Origin: Streptomyces griseoaurantiacus
Lineage (GTDB): Bacteria; Actinomycetota; Actinomycetes; Streptomycetales; Streptomycetaceae
NCBI GenBank assembly: GCA_014656015.1
Contig: BNBP01000075.1
Location: 1 to 34,892 of the forward strand
DNA length: 34,892 bases
Reading direction: 5' to 3'
In this document: in pieces, positions 1-9,497 of the stretch
How the letters are laid out: each line of letters starts with the position of its first letter
Numbering within the stretch: the first letter of the stretch is position 1
The notes under the pieces: generated by a model
Seen by the model: the letters and a program-made list of their open reading frames with translations, nothing else
What the model was told of the DNA's origin: nothing
Databases searched by the model: none
Translations under genes and position numbers: made by a program

Positions 1-31
1 GTCAGATGCGGTGCATCGCAAGGCGGAGGGG

Positions 32-103
32 CGTCCGCATACTGGATGTATGCGGACGTTCCGACAACGCGGCGTGGGGGTACCCCCGGCCGGAGGCTGG
101 GGG
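32..103. repeat. Palindromic intergenic repeat, two hairpins
   Basis: Positions 32-42 (CGTCCGCATAC) and 48-58 (GTATGCGGACG) form a perfect 11-bp inverted repeat with loop TGGAT. Positions 83-91 and 95-103 form a 9-bp stem with a 3-base loop (one G-T pair). The 83-87 C-run can instead pair with the G-run at 76-80, since GGGGGTACCCCC is a perfect palindrome, so two structures exclude each other. From memory, near-identical elements are scattered through Streptomyces intergenic regions; I could not check this. No gene is visible in 1-227, and 104-227 holds nothing else I can name. Confidence 0.55.
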
Positions 104-227
104 AGTGCCGTAGCTGTCGTCGCGCGCCCGCCGGGGATTGCGGGACAGCCCTCAGGGCGTGTTCCGTTCGGATCGGGCCGGCGGGGAGGCGCGGTACGTC
201 TTCGGCCGGCCCGAGCGGGGGTGAACG

Positions 228-268
228 CGGCGGTGCCCCGGCATGACGTGCGTGCCGGGGCACCGCCG
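228..268 (-). terminator. ppc transcription terminator
   Basis: Positions 228-243 and 253-268 are perfect 16-bp inverted arms (CGGCGGTGCCCCGGCA and its complement) around a 9-base loop. The hairpin lies 20 bases past the ppc stop codon on the minus strand. There is no T-tract, as is usual for Streptomyces terminators. Confidence 0.85.
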
Positions 269-287
269 TGTCGTGCGTGGGTGCGGG

Positions 288-3023
<2,736 letters not shown>

Positions 3024-3218
3024 AGGTGCGGCTCCTTGCAGTGTTGAAGCTCGTCTGGGAGGGAACCCGGATGCGGCCGGGCGGCTGGACCGCTTCGGCG
3101 GCCGGGCATCCGGGCAGGAATCAGAGCGGACCACGCTGTCCGACCGAGTCCAAGGATAGGTGGCCATGCGGACGCGCAGTCGGTTGGGCTCTTGCCGCGA
3201 GGTGACGCGCTGCCATAC

Positions 3219-3248
3219 TTACGTTGCCGTAGGTTACGGAACCGTAGG
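3219..3248. promoter_or_regulatory. Tandem operator-like repeat before desaturase
   Basis: Two abutting 15-bp direct repeats of the form TTACGnnnCCGTAGG (3219-3233 and 3234-3248, 12 of 15 identical). Each contains a partial dyad (TACGG-AA-CCGTA in the second copy), and CCGTA-GGT-TACGG spans the junction. A possible promoter, TTGCCG (3192-3197), 16 bases, then CATACT (3214-3219), puts the transcription start inside the repeat. I infer that this is the binding site of the TetR protein encoded at 4316-4993. Confidence 0.55.
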
Positions 3249-3308
3249 GAAGCCTGCGTCCCGGGGCCCGGCACCTGACAGGATCCTCGACCCCCCAGGG
3301 GACGCTTC

Positions 3309-4319
3309 ATGACCACAAGTTCCGACGTGATCGGCGACGCGCAGGGCGCGTCACCGGACTCCCCCCTCCCGTCCGCCACTCTCGGTGGCGAGCAGAAGCG
3401 TTCGATCGAGCAGATCACGCTGCTTCTCTTCATCACGGTTCCGTTCCTGGCGCTCGTGGCGGCCGTGCCGCTGGCCTGGGGCTGGGGCGTGAGCTGGCTC
3501 GACATCGGTCTGCTGGTCTTCTTCTACTACCTCGGGTGCCACGGCATCACCATCGGTTTCCACCGGCACTTCACGCACGGCTCGTTCAAGGCGAAGCGAC
3601 CGCTGAAGATCGCGCTGGCGATCGCCGGGTCGATGGCGGTGGAGGGGCCGCTGGTGCGGTGGGTGGCGGACCACCGCCGGCACCACAAGTTCTCCGACGC
3701 GGAGGGCGACCCGCACTCGCCGTGGCGGTACGGGGAGACGGTCCCGGCGCTGATGAAGGGCCTGGTCTGGGCGCACATCGGCTGGATGTTCGACGAGGAG
3801 CAGACCCCGCAGGAGAAGTACGCGCCGGACCTGGTCAAGGACCCGGCGATGCGGGCGATCTCCCGGCAGTTCGTGCTGTGGACGGTCCTGTCGCTGGCGC
3901 TGCCGGCGCTGATCGGCGGTCTGGTGACGATGTCCTGGTGGGGTGCGGCGACCGCGTTCTTCTGGGGTTCACTCGTCCGGGTGGCGCTGCTGCACCATGT
4001 GACCTGGTCGATCAACTCGATCTGCCACGCGGTGGGCAAGCGGCCCTTCAGGTCCCGGGACCGTTCGGGCAACGTGTGGTGGCTGGCGGTGCTGTCCTGC
4101 GGGGAGTCCTGGCACAACCTGCACCACGCCGACCCGACCTCCGCGCGGCACGGTGTGATGCGCGGGCAGCTCGACTCCTCGGCGCGGATCATCCGCTGGT
4201 GCGAGCAGCTCGGCTGGGCCTATGACGTGCGCTGGCCGTCACGCTCGCGTATCGATTCCAAGCGGAACGCCGGTGGGGGCAGCGCCCGGCGCAAGGAGGA
4301 GACGGCGCAGGCGGCATGA
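3309..4319 (+). CDS. Membrane fatty-acid (acyl-CoA) desaturase
   Basis: Di-iron integral-membrane desaturase that would introduce a double bond into saturated acyl chains using O2 and a reductase, and so adjust membrane fluidity. All three histidine boxes are present: HRHFTH near residue 82, HRRHHKF near 120 and HNLHH near 262. Hydrophobic segments lie at about residues 35-60, 62-80, 100-115, 183-202 and 205-222. The 336 residues fit the stearoyl-CoA delta-9 subfamily. The ATG at 3309 has only a modest ribosome site (CAGGGGA). The C-terminus is basic. Its stop codon overlaps the start of the TetR gene (ATGA at 4316-4319), so the two are co-expressed. I assign delta-9 specificity by family only. 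Confidence 0.9.
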   Translation: MTTSSDVIGDAQGASPDSPLPSATLGGEQKRSIEQITLLLFITVPFLALVAAVPLAWGWGVSWLDIGLLVFFYYLGCHGITIGFHRHFTHGSFKAKRPLKIALAIAGSMAVEGPLVRWVADHRRHHKFSDAEGDPHSPWRYGETVPALMKGLVWAHIGWMFDEEQTPQEKYAPDLVKDPAMRAISRQFVLWTVLSLALPALIGGLVTMSWWGAATAFFWGSLVRVALLHHVTWSINSICHAVGKRPFRSRDRSGNVWWLAVLSCGESWHNLHHADPTSARHGVMRGQLDSSARIIRWCEQLGWAYDVRWPSRSRIDSKRNAGGGSARRKEETAQAA

Positions 4320-4993
4320 TGGTCGCTGTGGCGACCGACTCGAGCAGCACCCCCAGCAATGACAAGCCGCGGCGGCCGCGCCGCACCCGGATGACCGGAG
4401 CGGAGCGCCGTCAGCAGTTGCTCGAGATCGGCCGCACGCTGTTCGCCACCAAGGGGTTCGAGGGCACGTCGGTGGAGGAGATCGCCGCCAAGGCCGGGGT
4501 GTCCAAACCGGTGGTGTACGAGCATTTCGGCGGCAAGGAGGGTCTGTACGCGGTGGTCGTCGATCGCGAGATGCGGCGGCTGCTCGACATGGTCACCGGT
4601 TCGCTGACCGCCGGGCATCCGCGCGAGCTGCTCGAACAGGCCGCGTTCGCCCTGCTGGACTACATCGAGGAGTCCACGGACGGTTTCCGCATCCTCGTCC
4701 GGGACTCCCCCATCCCCCAGTCGACGGGTTCGTTCGCCTCGCTGATCTCGGACATCGCCACCAAGGTGGAGGACATCCTGGGCCGCGAGTTCAAGAGCCG
4801 GGGCTTCGAGCCGAAGCTGGCGCCGCTGTACGCGCAGGCCCTGGTCGGCATGGTCGCTCTGACCGGCCAGTGGTGGCTGGACGTCCGCCGTCCGAAGAAG
4901 GCCGAGGTCGCCGCGCATCTGGTCAATCTGGCCTGGCACGGGCTGGACGGTCTTGAGCCGAAGCCGCGGCTGATAGGCCACCGCAAGAACTGA
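4316..4993 (+). CDS. TetR-family regulator of desaturase
   Basis: A one-component repressor of 225 residues. A basic N-terminal arm rich in Arg/Lys leads into a TetR helix-turn-helix at about residues 28-72, with the core GVSKPVVYEHFGGKEGLY. The remaining all-alpha ligand domain contains the tract PKLAPLYAQALVGMVALTG. It starts on the ATGA overlap with the desaturase stop. A second ATG follows at 4319 and a GTG at 4327, so the exact start could be up to four codons later; AGGAGG at 4294-4299 favours none strongly. The coupling suggests it controls the desaturase, probably sensing acyl-CoA and binding the repeat at 3219-3248. That is inference. Confidence 0.88.
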   Translation: MMVAVATDSSSTPSNDKPRRPRRTRMTGAERRQQLLEIGRTLFATKGFEGTSVEEIAAKAGVSKPVVYEHFGGKEGLYAVVVDREMRRLLDMVTGSLTAGHPRELLEQAAFALLDYIEESTDGFRILVRDSPIPQSTGSFASLISDIATKVEDILGREFKSRGFEPKLAPLYAQALVGMVALTGQWWLDVRRPKKAEVAAHLVNLAWHGLDGLEPKPRLIGHRKN

Positions 4994-5032
4994 CCCGGGC
5001 GGGAGGGGACGGAAGGGCCGGCGCCCCCACGT

Positions 5033-5084
5033 CCGCTCACGTCCCGGCGCTCCTCCGCCCGCTCACGTCCCGGCGCTCCTCCCG
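5033..5084. repeat. Tandem 26-bp direct repeat
   Basis: Two copies of a 26-bp unit starting CCGCTCACGTCCCGGCGCTC (5033-5058 and 5059-5084), the first 24 bases identical. It sits between the convergent TetR and MFS genes and ends 3 bases short of the MFS stop. It looks like a replication-slippage duplication. There is no hairpin of terminator quality here. Confidence 0.7.
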
Positions 5085-5086
5085 CC

Positions 5087-6472
5087 TCACCCCGTCCGGG
5101 GGCGGGGCGGGGCCGTCGGCGCGGTCTCCGGTTCCGTCGCCTGCCGCGGCACCGCGGGAACGTCGTCCTCCTCCCCGCTGCCGCCGCGCGCCGGCGGCCC
5201 CTCGTCCATCTCCCGCCATTCCGGGCGCAGTCCGGCGAGGCTGGTGGTGAGGCAGTACACGATTCCCCCGGCGAGCAGGACCGGGAAGAGCCCCGTGGCG
5301 GCCACCGCCGCTCCGGCGAGCAGCCCGCCGAGGGGGATTCCGGCCCAGGCCAGGGAGTCGCCGAGGGCGCGGACCCGGCCCAGCATGTGGCGCGGTACCC
5401 GCTCGAAGAGGACGGCGCCGAGCACCGGGTTGACGAATCCCACCCCGAAGCCGCCGACGGCGAAGACGGCCAGGGCCGCTCCCAGCGGGAGGTCCCAGGC
5501 GAGGATCAGGAACCTGGGGGCCCCGCCCAGCAGGAAGCCCGCGAAGAAGACCAGCCGGCGCCGCAGCCGGTGCGCGGCCATCGCGGCGATCAGGCTGCCG
5601 GCGACCGCGGTGGCGCCCATCGTGCTGCCGAGCAGTCCGAGGGCGGCGGGCCCGTTGCCGGAGGTCTTGGCCCAGACCGGGAGGAGGACCGTCGCGAACG
5701 CCGCATCCAGCAGGTTGGTGATGCCGATGGTGACGATGACGGTGAGCAGCAGGGGTTCGCGGCGCAGGAAGGCGAGGCCCTCGCCGAACCGCTTCCAGTA
5801 GCCCGGTTCGGGTGTCCCCGTTCGCGGTGCGGCCTGCTGTGCGGAGCGGCCCGTGCCGCGGGGCAGCGCGAGCGCGACGATCACCGAACCGAGGGCGAAG
5901 CAGGCCGCGTTGACGACGAGTCCGGCCAGCGGGCCGAGCAGTGCGACGAGTCCGCCGCCGGCGGCGGGGCCGAGGGTGGAGGCGAGCCGCTCGGTCACGC
6001 CGGACAGTCCGGTCGCCCGCACGAGTGGTGTCCCGGCGCGCTCGGCCGCCTCGGGGACCATGACCTCCTTGGCGAGGTCGCCGGGGCCGCGGACGGCCCC
6101 GATCACCGCGACCAGCGCCAGCAGGAGCGGGAAGGACAGCACGTCCGCGGCGTGGCAGACGGGGACCGCGAGGGCGGCGCTCGCGCTGGCGAGGTCGGTG
6201 GTCCAGGAGACGGTGCGTGGTCCGGTGCGGTCGACGAGTGGGCCGGTGAGGGCCTTGACCAGCACGTAGGGGGCCATCTCGCAGAAGGCCACGAGTCCGG
6301 TGCGGGTGGCGCTGCCGGTGGTGACGAGGACGAACCAGGGCAGTGCCACGGCGGAGATCCGGGTGCCGGTCAGCGAGACGGCCATGGCGGCGAGCACGCC
6401 GGCCAGCGCGCGCGGGGAGCGTGTGCCGGGCAGGGGGCCGGTGGCCGGGATGCCCGGGGCGTGCCCCGTCAT
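5087..6472 (-). CDS. MFS transporter, MFS_3-like exporter
   Basis: A 461-residue major facilitator, probably a proton-driven drug or small-molecule exporter in the cell membrane. About 12 hydrophobic segments are visible, starting with LAGVLAAMAVSLTG near residue 24. The loop between helices 2 and 3 carries the motif-A-like GPLVDRTGPR. A polar, Pro/Glu-rich tail of about 45 residues follows the last helix. I chose ATG at 6472 because it overlaps the regulator's stop (ATGA, 6469-6472); the open frame beyond it is only antisense-like sequence. It forms a two-gene operon with the ArsR-type regulator, which probably represses it. The substrate cannot be told from sequence. Confidence 0.88.
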   Translation of the reverse strand: MTGHAPGIPATGPLPGTRSPRALAGVLAAMAVSLTGTRISAVALPWFVLVTTGSATRTGLVAFCEMAPYVLVKALTGPLVDRTGPRTVSWTTDLASASAALAVPVCHAADVLSFPLLLALVAVIGAVRGPGDLAKEVMVPEAAERAGTPLVRATGLSGVTERLASTLGPAAGGGLVALLGPLAGLVVNAACFALGSVIVALALPRGTGRSAQQAAPRTGTPEPGYWKRFGEGLAFLRREPLLLTVIVTIGITNLLDAAFATVLLPVWAKTSGNGPAALGLLGSTMGATAVAGSLIAAMAAHRLRRRLVFFAGFLLGGAPRFLILAWDLPLGAALAVFAVGGFGVGFVNPVLGAVLFERVPRHMLGRVRALGDSLAWAGIPLGGLLAGAAVAATGLFPVLLAGGIVYCLTTSLAGLRPEWREMDEGPPARGGSGEEDDVPAVPRQATEPETAPTAPPRPRTG

Positions 6473-7113
6473 GAGGGCCGCGGCCCGGTGGTCTCCCCCG
6501 GCTCGGCGGGGCCGTCCGCCGGGGCGGGTGCGTCGAGTTCGGGCAGCAGGTGCGTGACGACGGTGACCCGCTCGGCGTCCTCGGGGGCGTTCGCCGCCGC
6601 CTCGGGGCCGTCCTTGCGGTAGCGGTCGACGACGGCCCGCAGCTCCCCGCGCAGTGCGAGGGCCTCTTCGGGGGTGAGCCGCAGCACCCAGTCGCTCATG
6701 TCGAAGGTGTCGCGCCAGGCGCGGGGCATCGTCTGCAGTTCGTTGAGGGTCTGCTGGGTGCGCAGGGTGTAGGCGGAGGCCACGGACTGCAGGTAGGTCA
6801 GGGTCGCCTCGGGCTCGCGGTCGGCGAGGTCGGCGTCGTTGAGTTCCGTCATCCGGTGCACCGCGCGCCACCAGCGGTCCCGCGCGTTGCCGCGGTCGGT
6901 GTCCTCCTCGACGAAGCCGGCGGCGCCGAGCCGGCGCAGGTGGTAGCTGGCCGTGCCGGAGTTGACGCCGAGGCGTTCGGCAAGGCGGGTGGCCGTCGAG
7001 GGCCCGTACTTGCGCAGCGTTCCGACCAGTTGCACGCGCAGGGGGTGCGCGAGGGCCCGCAGCCCCCGGGCGTCCAGGACGACGGAGTCCGGTCGGTCGT
7101 TGGTGTCAGCCAT
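6469..7113 (-). CDS. ArsR-type winged-helix repressor
   Basis: A 214-residue transcription regulator. The N-terminal winged helix spans about residues 15-85, with LAHPLRVQLVGTLRKYGPST and the recognition region LGVNSGTASYHLRRLG; the wing is GFVEEDTDRGNARDRWWR. No cysteine metal-site motif is visible, so it is more likely a ligand- than a metal-responsive member. The C-terminal half (about 95-190) is helical with an Asp/Glu/Pro-rich tail. It is first in an operon with an MFS exporter, overlapping by 4 bases. The nested palindrome at 7128-7175, 15-62 bases before its start, is a strong candidate for its own operator, giving autorepression lifted by the exported compound. Confidence 0.87.
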   Translation of the reverse strand: MADTNDRPDSVVLDARGLRALAHPLRVQLVGTLRKYGPSTATRLAERLGVNSGTASYHLRRLGAAGFVEEDTDRGNARDRWWRAVHRMTELNDADLADREPEATLTYLQSVASAYTLRTQQTLNELQTMPRAWRDTFDMSDWVLRLTPEEALALRGELRAVVDRYRKDGPEAAANAPEDAERVTVVTHLLPELDAPAPADGPAEPGETTGPRPS

Positions 7114-7127
7114 GGCGGCACTGTAGA

Positions 7128-7175
7128 CCGCAAAGAGTCCTTCGCAAAAGAGTCTTTGCGAAGAAGTCTTTGCGG
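7128..7175. promoter_or_regulatory. Nested 48-bp palindromic operator
   Basis: Two inverted repeats share one centre. The outer arms CCGCAAAGA (7128-7136) and TCTTTGCGG (7167-7175) and the inner arms TTCGCAAA (7141-7148) and TTTGCGAA (7155-7162) are all perfect. The same core, GCAAA(A)GAGTC or its complement, occurs four times. The site is AT-richer than its surroundings and lies just upstream of the ArsR-type gene, where it would cover the promoter. Binding by that protein is inferred. Confidence 0.8.
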
Positions 7176-7218
7176 TTCGCCGGGTTGGTGCCGGGGCCGG
7201 GGGCCGATCAGTGCCGTG

Positions 7219-7287
7219 GGCCGGTGCCGGTCCGTGCCGGGGGCCGGTGCCGGTCCGTGCCGGGGGCCGGTGCCGGTCGGTGCCGGG
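7219..7287. repeat. Three 23-bp tandem repeats
   Basis: Three consecutive 23-bp units, each beginning GGCCGGTGCCGG (7219-7241, 7242-7264, 7265-7287). The first two are identical; the third differs at two positions. The block lies between the GNAT stop and the ArsR promoter region. It is a G-rich minisatellite with no coding role that I can see. Confidence 0.8.
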
Positions 7288-7300
7288 TGCCGGTCCTATC

Positions 7301-7783
7301 TCACGCCCACCGCTTCACCAGCGTGTACTCGGTGATCCCGGGCGGGTAGTCCGGGAGGGCGCAGAGGATCTCGTAGCCCTGTTTCACGTAGAACCTCGGG
7401 GCCTGGAAGTCCCAGGTCTCCAGGCGGGAGGCGGTGCAGGCGCGCTCCGTGCGGGCGAGGTGTTCGGCGCGGGCCAGGAGGTGGCCGCCGAGACCGGCGC
7501 CGCGGGCGGCCTCGTCGACCCAGAGGTAGGTGACGTGCAGCCAGGTCGCCCAGGTGTGGCCGACCAGGCCGCCCACGAGCCGGCCGGCCGCACCGTCGGC
7601 ACCGTCGGCACCGTCGTCGGCGAGTGCCCATACGTGCAGCGGGGACTCGCGCTCACCGGGGGTGCCGCGCAGGGCGCGCAGGACGGGGGAGGCCGCCGTG
7701 TTCGTCTCGCGAAGTCGCCTCCGCAGCAGATCGCGCCGCTCCTTGTCGACTTCTGTCTCGATACGAAACATACGGCTCACCAT
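7301..7783 (-). CDS. GNAT-family N-acetyltransferase
   Basis: A 160-residue cytoplasmic acetyltransferase that would move acetyl from acetyl-CoA to an amine. The family signature is clear: a beta-strand TYLWVDEAARGAG followed by the pyrophosphate-binding loop RGAGLGGHLL and a helix (about residues 92-110), then a typical C-terminal half, TWDFQAPRFYVKQGYEI, near 126-142. A short Gly/Asp/Ala linker (ADDGADGADGAAGR) sits near residue 56. ATG at 7783 is used; GTG two codons later and ATG at codon 5 are possible, and no ribosome site decides. It is a single gene, and its substrate is unknown. Confidence 0.82.
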   Translation of the reverse strand: MVSRMFRIETEVDKERRDLLRRRLRETNTAASPVLRALRGTPGERESPLHVWALADDGADGADGAAGRLVGGLVGHTWATWLHVTYLWVDEAARGAGLGGHLLARAEHLARTERACTASRLETWDFQAPRFYVKQGYEILCALPDYPPGITEYTLVKRWA

Positions 7784-8036
7784 AAACGCGCCGGACGGGC
7801 AGTTCCGCGAATTTCGCTTCCGCTCCGCGTACGCGGCCCTACTCTGAGGGCAGTGCCGGTGGGGGCCGGTGCCGATCAGGGGGCGAAACAGCCGGGTACG
7901 ACGCCCGGAGTGGGGGTAGCAGTGTCATCACGGCGGCGGCCGTGCGGCTGCGACGCCCCGTGTCCCGAGCCGGCCGCTCGGGAACTCCGGGCGCCGCACC
8001 CGCTCCGGCCGTCCCCCGACCAGTGGGGGTATTTCA

Positions 8037-8813
8037 GTGGTGCGCATCCGAGTTCTGGTCGTCGACGACCACCGCATCTTCGCCGAGTCGTTGGCCGCGG
8101 CCCTGGCCGCCGAGCCGGACGTCGAGGTCTCCGCCGCGGGCAGCGGCCCGGCGGCCCTGCGCTGCCTGGAACGGGCGGCGGCCGAGGGGCGCAGATTCGA
8201 CGTCATGCTCGTGGACGCCGATCTGGGCTGCGCGGCGCCCGCCGCCCGGCCCACCGCCGTGCCCGTGCAGCCGGTGGGTGAGGACGGCGTGGTCGACGGG
8301 ATCTCCCTGGTCACCGGCGTCCGCGGCGTCCAGCCCGGGGTGCGGACCGTCGTGCTCGCCGAGAAGGACGACCCGCGCCGGGCCGCGCTCGCGCTGCAGG
8401 CGGGGGCCTGCGGCTGGGTCGCCAAGGACTGCTCCCTGGTCCGGCTGCTCACCGTCATCCGGGGGGTGCTGCGGGACGAGACGCATCTGCCGCCCGCCCT
8501 GCTCACCGGCGTACTGCGCGAGCTGACCGCCGCGCGCAAGCACCGCACGGAGAGCGAGCGGCTGGTGGAGTCGCTGACCCCGCGCGAGCGCGAGGTGCTG
8601 CGCTGCATGGTCGCCGGGCTGGGCCGCAAGGCCGTCGCGGAGCGGCTGTTCCTGTCCCCGCACACCGTCCGCACGCACATGCAGAACGTGCTGGGCAAGC
8701 TCGGCGTGCACTCCACGCTTGCCGCCGTCGCGCTGGCGCGGCGGGCCGGGGTGGGGCCCGTGGATCTGAAGCTAACCGGGGATGTTGTCGAACGGGGCGG
8801 TCAACTGGCGTAG
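8037..8813 (+). CDS. NarL/FixJ-type response regulator
   Basis: A DNA-binding response regulator of 258 residues. The receiver domain (about 4-135) has the acidic pair Asp10-Asp11, phospho-acceptor Asp60 in VMLVDADLG and the conserved Lys in GWVAKD, so it is probably phosphorylatable. The usual Ser/Thr is Ala in VVLAEKDD. An insert of about 20 Ala/Pro-rich residues follows Asp60. The C-terminal LuxR helix-turn-helix (about 178-240) begins LTPREREVL and contains LFLSPHTVRTHMQNVLGKLG. No histidine kinase is adjacent, so it is an orphan here. It starts at GTG 8037 behind a G-rich site. Its last 42 bases overlap the convergent MarR gene. Confidence 0.9.
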   Translation: MVRIRVLVVDDHRIFAESLAAALAAEPDVEVSAAGSGPAALRCLERAAAEGRRFDVMLVDADLGCAAPAARPTAVPVQPVGEDGVVDGISLVTGVRGVQPGVRTVVLAEKDDPRRAALALQAGACGWVAKDCSLVRLLTVIRGVLRDETHLPPALLTGVLRELTAARKHRTESERLVESLTPREREVLRCMVAGLGRKAVAERLFLSPHTVRTHMQNVLGKLGVHSTLAAVALARRAGVGPVDLKLTGDVVERGGQLA

Positions 8814-9269
8814 CAGTCCGGCCAGTTCGGCGCGCTGGGCGCTGCTCAGTTCGGCGAGGAGCGCCCGTTCCTGGTCGAGCAGTCCGGCCAGCGCGCGGTC
8901 GGCCTGGTCCCGGCCGACCTCGGTGAGCCGGACCAGTACGCCACGCCGGTCGGTGGGGTCGGGCAGCCGCTCCACCAGGCCCTTCTTGGCCAGGCGGTCG
9001 ATGCGGTTGGTCATCGTGCCGGAGGTGACCAGGGTCTGGGTCAGGAGTTGCCCCGGGGAGAGCTGGTAGGGGGCGCCGGCCCGGCGCAGCGCGGTGAGTA
9101 CGTCGAACTCCCACGGCTCCAGGCTGTGTTCCGCGAACGCCAGCCGGCGGGCGCGGTCCAGGTGCCGGGCGAGCCTGCTCACCCGGCTGAGTACCTCCAG
9201 CGGCTCCACGTCGAGGTCCGGGCGTTCCCGACGCCACGCAGCGACCAGCCGATCGACCTCGTCCTCCAT
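8772..9269 (-). CDS. MarR-family regulator
   Basis: A 165-residue dimeric winged-helix repressor. Helices at both ends would form the dimer interface. The DNA-binding part spans about residues 52-110, with LTQTLVTSGTMTNRIDRLAK as recognition region and the wing LPDPTDRRGVLVRLTEVG containing the family's DxRG signature. It is divergent from the trans-aconitate methyltransferase, with a strong dyad between them (9299-9337), so it probably represses that gene and itself. It overlaps the 3' end of the convergent response regulator by 42 bases. TACACT at 9276-9281 (minus strand) could be its -10 element. Confidence 0.9.
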   Translation of the reverse strand: MEDEVDRLVAAWRRERPDLDVEPLEVLSRVSRLARHLDRARRLAFAEHSLEPWEFDVLTALRRAGAPYQLSPGQLLTQTLVTSGTMTNRIDRLAKKGLVERLPDPTDRRGVLVRLTEVGRDQADRALAGLLDQERALLAELSSAQRAELAGLLRQLTAPFDNIPG

Positions 9270-9298
9270 GCGATCAGTGTAGTGGTTCTGTCGATGTG

Positions 9299-9337
9299 AA
9301 GTCTCTTGATGTGCATTATCTTGACGTCAAGAGACTT
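9299..9337. promoter_or_regulatory. MarR operator and divergent promoter
   Basis: Perfect 11-bp inverted arms AAGTCTCTTGA (9299-9309) and TCAAGAGACTT (9327-9337) flank 17 bases. Within them TCTTGACGTCAAGA (9319-9332) is a perfect 14-bp palindrome. For the methyltransferase, TTGACG (9321-9326) could be the -35, with ATACAA or TACAAC 17-18 bases on, so a bound repressor would cover it. The size and symmetry suit a MarR dimer; binding is inferred. Confidence 0.75.
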
Positions 9338-9406
9338 GGCGGGATACAACGCCGGGGAGGAACCCGGCAGGGCGGGAACCCCACGTCCACGGGAGCCGCC
9401 CGCCGG

Positions 9407-9448
9407 GGGCTGCTGCCCGCCGGCCGAGGGTTGCTGCCCACCCGCCGA
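9407..9448. repeat. Tandem 21-bp repeat in tam leader
   Basis: Two adjacent 21-bp copies (9407-9427 and 9428-9448) differ at three positions and share GCTGCCC and GCCGA cores. They lie in the roughly 140-base untranslated leader of the methyltransferase gene. No function is visible. Confidence 0.6.
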
Positions 9449-9497
9449 GACCCCTGCCCCCCGCCGACCGAACGACCGAGACCGGAGGAACCCCGTC

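Noticed and set aside
7211..8281. 356-codon plus-strand frame across the 23-bp repeats, GNAT antisense and response-regulator start
   Set aside because: It is repeat-derived and antisense-derived sequence with no recognisable domain.
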